From NCBI GenBank assembly GCA_963924555.1, contig OZ004588.1:2108001-2172000 (forward strand): a stretch of 64,000 nt of DNA. The letters are read 5' to 3'. Of this stretch, positions 10,269 through 21,180 are shown piece by piece. The DNA comes from Crambe crambe. Its lineage: Eukaryota > Porifera > Demospongiae > Poecilosclerida > Crambeidae. Every line of letters starts with the position of its first letter. Within the stretch, counting starts at the first letter, position 1. A program made the translations under genes and the position numbers. The notes under the pieces are model-generated. The model was not told the origin of the DNA. It did no database searches and saw nothing but the letters and a program-made list of their open reading frames with translations.

Positions 10269-11234
10269 TTACATATAACCTGCATGTTTAATATAATTTA
10301 CACAATCTAGTGGAGTAATTGAAGCAAATGCTTCAGCGAATATGATTCTAGGTGTGTTTGTTGATTGATAACTTAGTTCATTGTCTCTAAGATATGACTT
10401 CACTTGACTAAATGCTTCCTCAATGGGGTTCAAGTCAGGGGAGTAAGATGGTAAAAATCGTACTAAAGCACCAGTGGCTGAAATCAATTGAGTTACTGCT
10501 TCTACATGGTGGATAGATGCATTATCAAGTATGACTACAGAACAGGGATTGTTGCCACCATCGAATGGAAGTAGTATAGGAAGTAAGCACCGTTGTACAA
10601 AATTCATGAAGACATCTGAGTTCACATTTCCCTCTACAATATAAACATCTTCTATTTCCCGAAAAGTCAGTATCCCTATGGCCGACAACCTCTTACCATA
10701 TACAGTATATTTGTGGGAAACAGGTGTCATGCCTTGAAGACCATATCCATATTTACGTATTGTATTATGGTGGTTTGATCCTGTTTCATCAATGAAAATT
10801 AAAGTTTTGGGGTTAAATTCCATTATTTCAGAGATATATTTTGCTCTCTGAACATCACACCTTTGTCTTGCTACTAGACACATTTTCTGTCTAGTCATAC
10901 TCAGTCTTTTGATGGTACGGCAAATAGTAGCACAATCATACCGGGATCCTGTTATATGTAACAGCTTTTGTTGTATCTCACGAAGATACATGCTGGGTGT
11001 ACTCAGCAGCGTCTCTAAAATGGTGATTTCCTCAAACTCACTCATTTGTGGTAATGGACCATGCCTTTGGCATTTAGGTGATACATCCTCAGTTGTATAA
11101 AAAAGATAGATGTATCTCTCAATTGACCTGATGTTTACATACAGTTCCCTAGAAATCTCTTTTATTGTCTTCTTTTGTAGAAGATACTTCCAAATTATCC
11201 GCCATCTAAGGTCTTTTGAGTATCCTTTTGGCAT
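10269..11234 (-). CDS. Tc1/mariner-superfamily transposase, apparently intact
   Basis: A 321-residue frame from ATG 11234 (MPKGYSKDLRWRIIWKYLLQ); upstream ATG 11288 would add 18 residues. The N-terminus is a helix-turn-helix region (KKTIKEISRELYVNIRSIER), typical of paired-type DNA-binding domains. The catalytic triad is visible: D149 in LIFIDETGSNHHN, D237 in VVILDNASIHH and E272 in YSPDLNPIEEAF. The last two are separated by 34 residues (DD34E), as in Tc1. The length is normal for the superfamily and there is no internal stop, so this is the best-preserved transposase in the window. It would cut at the ends of its element and reinsert at TA. Neither the inverted arms nor a TA duplication has been tied to it with certainty. 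Confidence 0.85.
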   Translation of the reverse strand: MPKGYSKDLRWRIIWKYLLQKKTIKEISRELYVNIRSIERYIYLFYTTEDVSPKCQRHGPLPQMSEFEEITILETLLSTPSMYLREIQQKLLHITGSRYDCATICRTIKRLSMTRQKMCLVARQRCDVQRAKYISEIMEFNPKTLIFIDETGSNHHNTIRKYGYGLQGMTPVSHKYTVYGKRLSAIGILTFREIEDVYIVEGNVNSDVFMNFVQRCLLPILLPFDGGNNPCSVVILDNASIHHVEAVTQLISATGALVRFLPSYSPDLNPIEEAFSQVKSYLRDNELSYQSTNTPRIIFAEAFASITPLDCVNYIKHAGYM

Positions 11235-11440
11235 TTTGACTGCTTCTTGTACTGTACAGTAGTTATTTTGAATTTGAATTCTGAGCATGCTCACCTGTGT
11301 CTGCTAGCTAGATAGTACATACAGTGTACACAAGGGCTATGGTACTACTGAATTTCACTACACTATATATATTGGCGTCTTAAAATTCATTCTTGTTTGC
11401 AGTTAAAATTTGCTACTGAATGGAATGGGAATTTCTGCAA

Positions 11441-12815
11441 AGTGCAGATTTTAGCTGCCGAAACCAAATCATGCACTACAAGTAGAAGTCCTGGGTTCCT
11501 GGGTTAGAAGTCCTGAGAACATAGTTTCTTACAATTATATGATGTAAATCTGGGCCATGGGGACCATGATAATTTTAGTAATTATTAAACAAGTTCAACA
11601 TAAAATTATAACCCTGATTATGCATGAGATTCACAGATCTGTTTCTATTCAGCTTACTACATTGTTGATTTAGTTGTCACAACTTTTATATTAGCATTTT
11701 GCAATGTGACAAGCAACTTGCAAAACTCTGTATGTATTTCTACTCATAATTATGTTCATTTGGAGGAAATGTATTGAAGTTTTGAAAACTACATAAATGT
11801 GGTCTGTGGCATGTAGTGTTGTTGGTCAAATGTAAACAGTCTCTATGGCATGACATCTTGTAACTATACATTCCTATTTGACATTAAGCATGCATGCCAT
11901 TGTGGATATCCCAGGGTTGCAATTGTAATGTGTATAAGGAAGCTTTTGGGGGAGAGTTAGTACGTAGGGGATGTTCCATTCAGCCAAGAAAATAAGAAGT
12001 TACGCAATAGTAGTGTAGTGATCAAAATAACAACCTGACACGACATTCTAATCAAGTATATCAGGTACATGCATAACACCAGTAAAGGCATGTAGTCTTA
12101 GTGTTCACAATGCGAAGTCATCCTGAAGAAAATCTAACCAAAGTGGACTACATTAATATGCTCAAATTTCAGCTCTACAATGTTATACGACATGAACTTT
12201 CACATTCTCCCAGTCTAACATAATGTACTGTTGCCTCTGTATTACTTTTTTTCCTGATGCAGTGCATTGGTTTTCAGTAAATCTAACCAAAAGTTGTTTT
12301 TAGTGTTGATACAATATTGTAACAGTTCCCATTGCTGACTGGTTGGTTATTTCCACTAATTTTATTAAAGTACTACTTACCTGATGACTATCCATTAACT
12401 TTCACACGTGAAATATACCACAATACAATTTAGTAAGCAACCACAAAATTAAGTGAGTGATTGTTCCAGGAAATTCCGTTACTATTCCATGTTCACTTGC
12501 GTTTCACATCCATATGGAGTATCTATATTATCTATGGCCGCTGTAGAAAACAATCTAGCTCAATTACACATACTTATCAATGAATAATTCAATGTAATTG
12601 TTTTGAATTACAATTGGAGCATGTGCATTATGCACACACACGTATGGCACCATACGTATGCCTGGGGCATTTTGTATTGTAGACATATATATGTTACAAT
12701 TTCAATGAGTCATGACCTGAGAGTCAGCTCGCTCACTCTACTCGCTCACTTAATTAAGATATCTGTAATTTAGGTCCTTATTTATAGGAATTGTGTAATC
12801 TGTACGGCATATCTG
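11441..12815 (+). repeat. 1.37 kb direct duplication, copy A
   Basis: Runs from AGTGCAGATTTTAGCTGCCG to CGGCATATCTG. It is almost identical to copy C at 13285-14646, with short indels. It includes the right inverted arm of the Tc1-like region and the perfect small palindrome CGTATGGCACCATACG. Confidence 0.9.
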
Positions 12816-12977
12816 GATGTAAATGTAGGGATTGTTTCGATACGAGGCTGTGATTCATAGAATTTTAGAGCCATCCCTACATAACTTTTTTATTTAGGGG
12901 AAATTTTTTGCACTTACTTGTTCCCATCCTTTTTACTTTTTCTTTGAGCTTTGCTAAGTAGGCGCTAAATAAAAAGG
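12816..12977 (+). other. Spacer between duplicated copies
   Basis: About 160 bases unique to this place. Nothing recognised. Confidence 0.5.
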
Positions 12978-13279
12978 TATACTATTCCGTGTTCACTTGC
13001 GTTTCACATCCATATGGAGTATCTATATTATCTATGGCCGCTGTAGAAAACAATCTAGCTCAATTACAATTGGAGCATGTGCATTATGCATGCACACGTA
13101 TGGCACCATACGTATGTCTGGGGCATTTTGTATTGTAGACATATATATATTACAATTTCAATGAGTCATGACTTGAGAGTCAGCTCACTCACTCTACTTC
13201 GCTCACTTAATTAAGATATCTGTAATTTAGGTCCTTATTTATAGGAATTGTGTAATCTGTACGGCATATCTGATTATTG
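12978..13279 (+). repeat. Partial duplication, copy B (3' part only)
   Basis: About 300 bp matching the last part of copies A and C, from ACTATTCCGTGTTCACTTGC to CGGCATATCTGATTATTG. It abuts copy C directly, so B and C are in tandem. Confidence 0.9.
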
Positions 13280-13284
13280 AACTT

Positions 13285-14646
13285 AGTGCAGATTTTAGCT
13301 GCCGAAACCAAATCATGCACTACAAGTAGAAGTCCTGGGTTCCTGGGTTAGAAGTCCTGAGAACATAGTTTCTTACAATTATATGATGTAAATCTGGGCC
13401 ATGGGGACCATGATAATTTTAGTAATTATTAAACAAGTTCAACATAAAATTATAACCCTGATTATGCATGAGTATTTCTATTCAGCTTACTATATTGTTG
13501 ATTTAGTTGTCATAACTTTTGTATTAGCATTTTGCAATGTGACAAGCAACTTGCAAACTCTGTATGTGTTGTCTACTCATAATTATGTTCATTTGGAGAA
13601 AATGTGTTTAAGTTTTGAAAACTACATAAATGTGGTCTGTGGCATGTAGTGTTGTTGGTCAAATGTAAACAGTCTCTATGGCATGACATCTTGTAACTAT
13701 ACATTCCTATTTGACATTAAGCATGCGTGCCATTGTGGATATCCCAGGGTTGCAATTGTAATGTGTATAAGGAAGAATCTTAGGCTTTTTGGGAAGAGTT
13801 AGTATGTAGATGTCCCATTCAGTCAAGAAAATAAGCAATCAGGAAGTTACGTAATAGTAGTGTAGTGATCGAAATAACAACCTGACACGACATTCTAATC
13901 AAGTATATCAGGTACATGCATAACACCAGTAAAGGCATGTAGTCTTAGTGTTCACAATACGTAGTCATCCTGAAGAAAATCTAACCAAAGTGGACTATAT
14001 TAATATGCCCAAATTTCAGCTCTACAATGCTATACATTCCTATTAGACATGAACTTTCACATTCTCCCAGTCTAACATAATGTACTGTTGCCTCTGTATT
14101 ACTTTTTTTCCCAATGCAGTGCATTGGTTTTCAGTAAATCTAACCAAAAGTTGTTTTTAGTGTTGATACAATATTGTAACAGTTCCCATTGCTGACTGGT
14201 TGGTTATTTCCACTAATTTTATTAAAGTACTACTTACCTGATGACTATCCATTAACTTTCACATGTGAAATATACCACAATACAATTTAGTAAGCAACCA
14301 CAAAATTAAGTGAGTGATTGTTCCAGGAAATTCTGTATACTATTCCGTGTTCGCTGACATTTCACATCCATATGGAGTATCTATATTATCTATGGCCTAT
14401 GCAAAAGGCTGTAGAAAACAATCTAGCTCAATTATAATTGGAGCATGTGCATTATGCACACACACGTATGGCACCATACGTACGCCTGGGGCATTTTGTA
14501 TTGTAGACATATATATATTACAATTTCAATGAGTCATGACCTGAGAGTCAGCTCACTCACTCTACTCACTCACTTAATTAAGATATCTGTAATTTAGGTC
14601 CTTATTTATAGGAATTGTGTAATCTGTACGGCATATCTGATTATTG
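13285..14646 (+). repeat. 1.37 kb direct duplication, copy C
   Basis: Full-length partner of copy A. It ends in ATATCTGATTATTG like copy B, whereas A lacks the last seven bases. No coding content; a short open frame at 13401 is just repeat sequence. Confidence 0.9.
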
Positions 14647-16148
14647 TATATAACCACATGAATTCTTTTGCCAACGGATACAGTTGTTAGTACAACTGAT
14701 AGTAATTTTGTTTGAGTGATTTTAGTCCACTGAGGTCCCAGTGTACTTTTAAATAGCAGTGGAATTAATGTGTATTACACAGAAGATACTTTTTGTGCTC
14801 TGTGTTGTTTCCTGCCCATATATTAGCTAGCATATATTCATTTGTTAGATAATAACATGAATAATTGCCTTTGATATAATGAGGTAACTATATCATGTAG
14901 TAACCACTTGTTCGGCATACAAGTGATCAGGTATCTACTTAGAGACCAACTTAGAAACCTGTAATTGTCATCAGACTATATATACACAGTTTATACTACT
15001 GTCTAAGTCATTAGATCACTCCAGTGAGTGACTACTTGGTTTAAAATAGACACTTCGGCTCTGCCTCAGTATCTATTGTAAACCTTGCAATCACTCACTG
15101 TCATGATCTAACCTATACATAGAGGAAAATGTTGATGACTATCATAAATACCGTAGATTGTCAGTGGTATCTTGTGTGGTTGGTCAGGTATAAACAATCT
15201 CTATGGCATATATCTGTTAGTTCTGACTTGATCCATCGTATTGCTATTGGTCAAGAATATCTAGGCAAGTGTGCTTTAATTTTCATTTCATAGTTTCTTT
15301 GTTTTCATATGATTTCCTTATTTGGATGACTATTTCACCTTTTTGTTTTCAATGAAGATACCTGATGGAGGTTTTAATATAAGGAATTGTGATATTTTTG
15401 TACATCCAAATAGCAATTATTAAAGGGGGTGGTAAGATTGTTCCTATCTGTTTCATTAAAGTGGCATTTTTAGTTTAAGCAATAAGCTTCTCTATAGTCA
15501 TGGCTATGAGATACTGTATATGGAAACGATACATACCTACATCAAGGTCAGAGCATGCATACTACAACAGGGGTCAAAGGTTGGATATCTAATGTTGGTG
15601 GCAATCTTCAAACTATATGAATTCAGTTTTTCTTTTTTTTCTTTTCTTTTTGTGTATTTGTGTAAGAATATTATTAAAGGGGTCATATCTATCACACCAT
15701 TGATTCTTTTGCTAACAGATACAGTTCTGATTTTGTTCGGAGGGTTTTTTGTTGTTTTTCTATTTTATGCTTAAGTCCAATTATGCCGTCCTTGTTGAGT
15801 GTACATATGGCTAGAGGGTATGAACAAGGATAGGTATTGTTGTGCATCAGTGTGGGAGGGGCTAACAGCTAAAAGGTTATGGAGCGCATTATTTCATTAT
15901 TAATAATATAGAAATGTGCAACACAAGTCTTTTATGTCAAAGCAATTCCCACTATATACAGTACCTGTCATTCATCTCTTGATGTTAACACTAAGTGCAT
16001 GCATACACCTCATATTGTCTTTAGAGCATAAACTATAGTTGACTGAAGTAATACATGCTCATACTATTTCCATTTGTTCCTGTTACTTGTTGAATGGACT
16101 TGTTTAGTTGCTCAGCTCATGTTTTATTCTCTATGTTCTCTCCCACAG
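14647..16148 (+). other. Intron, repeats only
   Basis: No exon is seen until the acceptor at 16148. A second, weaker similarity links TTTTGCCAACGGATACAGTT (14669) and TTTTGCTAACAGATACAGTT (15707). The foldback at 15009-15110 is listed separately. Confidence 0.5.
15009..15110. repeat. Imperfect palindrome (foldback), about 45-bp arms
   Basis: The left arm starts TAGATCACTCCAGTGAGTGA and the right arm, read in reverse complement, starts TTAGATCATGACAGTGAGTG. The arms meet at a loop around TCGGCTCTGCC. It could be a small foldback element or a transcribed hairpin; it has no flanking duplication I could see. Confidence 0.65.
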
Positions 16149-16415
16149 ACCCCTCCCTCACCCTCACTAATCTCACTCAGCTGCTGGAGGATGTGAGGGA
16201 TTTGTATTTTGTGACTATGCATCTAAACATCCCCCGCTCAGTGTATAGTAGTATAATAAAAGCACAAAAGTCCATTGAGTCTGAATGTAGGAAGGCTTGT
16301 TGGGAGTGGTACCTGAACAACCACCCATGCCCTTCATGGTGTCACATTGCTAATGCTCTGTATATAATTGAGGAGCATGGAGTGCTAGAAGTGTTGAAGA
16401 GTCGCTACCTTAAAG
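16149..16415 (+). CDS. Death-domain exon 3 (internal, phase 1-1)
   Basis: Acceptor CTCTCCCACAG precedes 16149 and donor GTGAGTCTG follows 16415. The exon is phase 1 at both ends, 89 residues. The pattern is death-domain-like: DPSLTLTNLTQLLEDV, HLNIPRSVYSSIIKAQ, WEWYLNNHPCPSWCHIANAL (helices 3-5 with W-YL-P-SW-IA) and a last helix EEHGVLEVLKSRYLK. The start matches exon 2 (DPS, LL spacing) and the length matches exon 1. The sequence just after its donor is duplicated 1 kb downstream. It probably mediates homotypic assembly in the same protein as the GTPase exon, to which it can be spliced in frame. Confidence 0.7.
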
Positions 16416-17464
16416 GTGAGTCTGGTTCTCTGTGATGATTACTGGAATGGTTGATTTGCATGTGTCCTGTCCCCAACTATGTAAAAACATCATCCTATAT
16501 GCCACTGTTATTAATTAAATTTGTTCTCTCATAATCGATTTGTTGTTGTTATTGTTGTTGTTGTTATGATTGTTGTTATTTTTGTTTGTTTTAATTAATT
16601 GGGTAGATGATATGAATATCGTGTATTAGTCATCGCAAGAAGTTACATATAAAATACAATATTCTTTTTCCAGAAATATTATTAATTCAGTGTATTTTCT
16701 GCTGGTATTTAAGCCACTCTGTTCTTAGGAAAGGAACCATTTGTAGTAGAAAATGGTAGTCCTTATGAAGAGATGCAGTCTTGCTGATATAGCTACTTAC
16801 ATTCAAGAATGAGCCTTCAACAAGAAAACAGTGTTCTAGCATACTCCAGTGACAGTTGATAAAATTCTTTCTCTGTGTACCTATCTCAGTTTTATAGGCA
16901 GAGCTGTAACAAGTACAGCTTGGACATGAAGCTGGTCGCCAAAATTTGTCAGCTGATTCAACCTGTGCCTAATTGCTTCAACCAGTTAGCAGACATTGAG
17001 GTTATAGTGACTACTTCAGCTTCAAGGTTGGATAAGCAGTGCTTCTACATAGCAGAGGGTCATCACGGGCTCTAACTGAGCTACATTAAACATCTTTACA
17101 TACTAAGTGCTTAATGTGAGACAATCGGTCATTTTCCGAGGGCCATATTTTTTGTATGTTGCCCAACAAGAATGGATTAACAAATCTACATGAGGTCTTT
17201 ACCATATGCAGGGTAACTTACCATGACAGTAGCAATAAATTTGAAGGCTCTCAATATACTGCTCTGAAAGCCTTGCAAATCGGCAGAAAACAGCTATTGG
17301 GCCTCTGAATACCTTCTTATCAGACTATGCATATTAACTCATTAACAGCATTACATAACCACATACCTCAATATCTACAAACACATTACAAGCATGCATG
17401 ACACTTTTACAAGCTATTTGAAATAGGATTACAAGAAGATACGAAGACAACAAGATGTCAGTCT
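16416..17464 (+). repeat. Intron duplication, unit 1
   Basis: Begins exactly at the donor of DD exon 3 (GTGAGTCTGGTTCTCTGTGA). It contains a GTT/ATT trinucleotide tract (16538-16595), a segment with TACTTACATTCAAGAATGAG (16797) and a block ATAACCACATACCTCAATAT (17354). The same order recurs from 17465. Confidence 0.75.
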
Positions 17465-18800
17465 AGGTGAGTCTGGTTCTCTGTGATGATTACTGGAATT
17501 ATTGATTTGCATGATAGCCTCCCCAAGGAAGTGTTATTAAAGAAAGTTTAAATTGGTTCTCGATTATCGTTATTATTGTTGTTGTTATTATTGTTATTGT
17601 GATTGTTGTTGTTAATATTTGTTTTGATTCATGGGGTAAGTTGTATGAATGTTTGACATCTGCTATGGCTAGAATACTGAAGAACTCTTGCTGTTTTGCT
17701 ACAACAAAAATTAATGACCAATTTCCTATGGCCATAAACCAAGGATTTGCTAAATTCATGAATGATTTGCTAAATTCATAAATTCATGAAGAATTCTGAG
17801 GCCAATCTATTTATAATCCAGCTAAGCCTAAAATCTTGATAGCTTTACTATCTAACAATAGGCAGCTCCGATACTATCTGCTGCTAGGCTAGCAAAGCGT
17901 AGTAACACTCGAATTCAGTGGCAGCTCAATGCCTCTTCTCTTTGTTAGGCCTAGTTGGTCATGTGCTCGTGCATGGTTGTAGCACCAATTCGTCATGGTG
18001 ATGTATGTATTTCCTTGGACTCACGGGTTTCTATGGTCTTGCAATATTTTCGAGTACGAGGCCCTCCACAATCATAATTGAAAAAGAGGGCCGGGGGACA
18101 AGGCTAATCATGATAAATTTTTGATTTTGATTTATTTTCAGGGTCATTAAAATTAATCACATGACATTTAATTACCTTGTACAAAATGGAGTAAAAGGTA
18201 ATTACAAGTATAAGCTGTAACAAAGAAAATAAACAAATTAAAAGCATGAATTATTATTTAACTGAAAATTTCCCAATTTATGGTAGCTACTTACATTCAA
18301 GAATGAGCCTTCAACAAGAGAACAATGTTCTAGCATAGCTGTACTACTCCACTGACTGTTAAAGATCGATACTCTGCGTATCTAATTCATGTTTTTATAT
18401 CCAAATAAGACAAGTCCAAACTTTATTAGCTGATTCCACAGTCTTCTGTGCCTAATTGCTTCAGCCAATTAACAAATATTGTGGTTATGTTTGACTACTT
18501 CAGGTTCAAAGTTGGATGAGCAGTGCTTGTAGGATGCTATAACTGAGCTAGATTCATTTACAAGTAAAGAGAAAATATCTATTCTGAATAAAGAAGGAAA
18601 GTTAGAGGTGGCCATGTGTGATTCAAAAAGTTCAGCAACAAGAGAATAGGATAAGATAATATAAAGGGAGTGAAGTAGCTCGTAGTTTGGCTTACTTGAC
18701 TACTGAAGTTTGCTCTCTTAACAGCATTACATAACCACATACCTCAACTACAAGCACATTACAAGCTTATATGTACATGACATTTTTTAAGCTATTTTAC
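17465..18800 (+). repeat. Intron duplication, unit 2
   Basis: Starts again with GTGAGTCTGGTTCTCTGTGA, then a GTT/ATT tract (17568-17617), TACTTACATTCAAGAATGAG (18290) and ATAACCACATACCTCAACTA (18730), but with extra material between. The bases before 17465 do not code a DD exon, so the duplicated donor is orphaned. Confidence 0.75.
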
Positions 18801-20769
18801 GAGGACCCAAGTGGCATCAACCAGGCCCAAATTTTTGTGAGGTAGAATTAGTGAAAAAAAAAGTTTTCTGCACTAATTTTCATGAATTCCATACCCAACA
18901 AAATTTCGCACTATACGATAATGGAACTTCAGCACAATAATTATAATTTATTAGCACTTTGTTGGCTACAGCAGAATTTGCTATAAGAATCAAAGTAGTT
19001 TGAACAGAGTCACTTAATATGGAAGCCGAGAAGGGCACTTTTTCCGCGTAAACCGAATAACTTTTTATATGTTCCACCTGATCGGCTGGATAGTGTGACT
19101 ACTACCTTTAGGCGAAGTTACCTTCACATATCACATAAATAATTATGATTTGCATTAATCATACCCACCAGACTTCCAGCAAGTTTTCTTCTCAAGTTAA
19201 TAACCTCTGCCTTCAAGCAACACTGACCTCATTTCAGTTTTGCTTGATCGACCACATACCCATTATTTAACTGGGTATAAGTTACGTATGAGCTCACTTT
19301 ACTTACCCGAGTAGCCAATCACTTAATGAGTGATGAAAGAGTGAAGTAGGCTGGAGTACAAAGTACGGAAACAAGGTGTACTGCATTTGAGAATTGACAA
19401 ACCCTACATCGCTGCATGGACTGCCTTTGTCACTGTGCTCTGCTAACTGTCATGAAATTGACATAAACCCTACATCGCTGCTGCCATATTATCTTTTTTG
19501 GCTACACCTTGCAGTGATGTAGGGTTTATGTCAACTCTATGTCCAATTGGGCAGTCTGTGCCATCCCTAGCTACTTATCGTACTCTCTCATACTTTACTT
19601 AAAATTTTTTTCAGTATTATCAAAAATTCCTGTCAAATTTAAAAATACTAATGAGTCGATATGGTGGGAAAGCACTACATTCATAATAGCATATCTCACC
19701 CGAACTATGATAACATGCATGTGTGACAGTTGAGGGTAGAAATCAAGCTTCATTCACGCTTTCTACTTTAGAAAAAAAAGTTTGAAAGGCAGAAAATTTT
19801 GACAAAAGTAAACTTTGACTAAAACGTTGGGGTTGTCCCCAGAAAATAAAAGTAGAGCAGTAAATTGTGTCACTGCGCATGCATGTAATCGATCGCGCAC
19901 AAGATCGTCGGTCAGTACAGTGCAGTAGCCTCGTCCCCAGGCTCTAATTTTACAGCTATAGGATAGCTCTCATGTACCAGTTCTTTCTCAGTGTGCGGAT
20001 GGTGTGTTTGTTTAGCTGGGATAACCCCACCTAGTACTGAAGAAGGTTCAGCAGCAAGCAATTCTCTCCATTGGTCTGTTCGTTGGTGAATAGTGCAGAG
20101 CTGATGCTATGATCATCTCCTCTGAGGTTGGTTTACGGATACACCACAATGAATAGATTTGGAAGTGCCAGAGAACAGAGCAATGCTCATACACATAATT
20201 ACATGCTGTGACATCACATACCATCATAAAGTGTAATAGGCTGGAATTTCGCGTGAAACGAGACTATACAGTGCAGGTGCAGTGTAAATGGGCTGAGTTT
20301 TGATACAGCTAGAGTCAAGTACTAAGGTATTGAAGAGGTAGTGAAATAGCTTAGTTCATTATTCCAAGTCCATAAGCTTAAAAGCCTACCTTATAGCTGT
20401 TGTGCTGGATTCTCTCTGTTCACTAGCTAGCTGAACCAAGACCCTCGTGAGACTATAGCTAGCTTTAGAGCTTGATTTGAAGTCTCACTCTAAAATCATC
20501 CACTTTCTGTTTTGCAACAACTGAATTGCTCCATAGGAAGCAGGCATCCTTGTTTTTTTTGTCGAGGAAGGGGGTGATGGGGTCACTGGTGGACTACAAG
20601 CCTGTGACTACACAGTTTCAGCATAGACCATTTTATAGAACTTATCCAGACTGAGCCTGGTACATTCTGTGATGCATAAGGAGCCCCTCCCCCATTTATG
20701 TCCACCCCCTAGCCATAATCATATGATTTTGAACTTACAATATACTGTCACTTAGTGCAGTCTAGAACT
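18801..20769 (+). other. Intron, no exon supported
   Basis: The stretch contains the hairpin at 19461-19531. It also has two inverted copies of a TAGCCTYGTCCCC-type motif (about 18090-18107 and 19928-19942) that look like single ends of TIR elements. No complete element or gene could be delimited. Confidence 0.4.
19461..19531. repeat. Hairpin with 21-bp stem
   Basis: GACATAAACCCTACATCGCT is followed about 30 bases later by its reverse complement with one mismatch (AGTGATGTAGGGTTTATGTC). A further copy of ACCCTACATCGCTG lies at 19402. Strong local secondary structure; function unknown. Confidence 0.7.
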
Positions 20770-20898
20770 GAAATGGAGAAAGTTGAATATTGTGTCTCCA
20801 CTGTAGTTCTGGACTTCTCACTTGGAGGTCCTTGTCTCAGTTCTTACTGCAGTCACACTTGCTTGCTTGTCTCAAATGACAATCAGTTTACTCTTGAG
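20770..20898 (+). pseudogene. Decayed fragment of the GTPase/COR exon
   Basis: The frame reads EMEKVEYCVSTVVLDFSLGG, then YCSHTCLLVSNDNQF. It aligns with ETEKVHKYRV...LALDFPLGGP, YCSLTCFLVSNDNQF encoded near 24088-24220 of the main gene. The DNA also matches closely (for example CACTTGGAGGTCCT). Gaps are in multiples of three. It is flanked by intronic repeats with no splice sites, so it is a relic of a former duplicate copy of the GTPase exon lying just upstream of the present one. Confidence 0.75.
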
Positions 20899-21180
20899 CT
20901 AGTTAACAGCATCATATAACCACATACCTCAATATCTACAAGCACATTACAAGCAACAACCCAAGAACCAAATTTAAAGTTAGTGCTTTCTAGCTCTATA
21001 GGAAGCATGCATGAAGAAATCCTTTAGTTAAAAACATGTTTACTATATCATCATTCTATGAAACGTTTCAAATAACAATCAGTTTACTCTTGAGCTAGTT
21101 AACAGCATTACATAACCACATACCTCAATATCCACAAGCACATTACAAGCATATGCATGCAAATTTACAAGCCATTTGTA
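20881..21180 (+). repeat. Two adjacent copies of an intronic repeat
   Basis: AATCAGTTTACTCTTGAGCT followed by ATAACCACATACCTCAATAT and CACATTACAAGC occurs at 20881 and again at 21076. Related copies of the second block lie at 17354 and 18730. The repeat spreads through these introns and overlaps the end of the GTPase relic. Confidence 0.8.

Larger units (their letters stand above)
9205..11733. mobile_element. Tc1/mariner-like element region with 80-bp inverted arms
   Basis: The arms 9205-9287 and 11645-11733 are inverted copies (sharing TACAGAGTTTTGCAAGTTGC, then TTGTCACATTGCAAAAT) with an 8-base gap and a few mismatches. Between them lie an intact DD34E transposase on the minus strand and a decayed plus-strand ORF. 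The right arm is also part of the 1.37 kb direct duplication, which exists without the transposon at 13285. The arms may therefore be an older inverted repeat that the element landed in, rather than its true TIRs. Confidence 0.5.
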
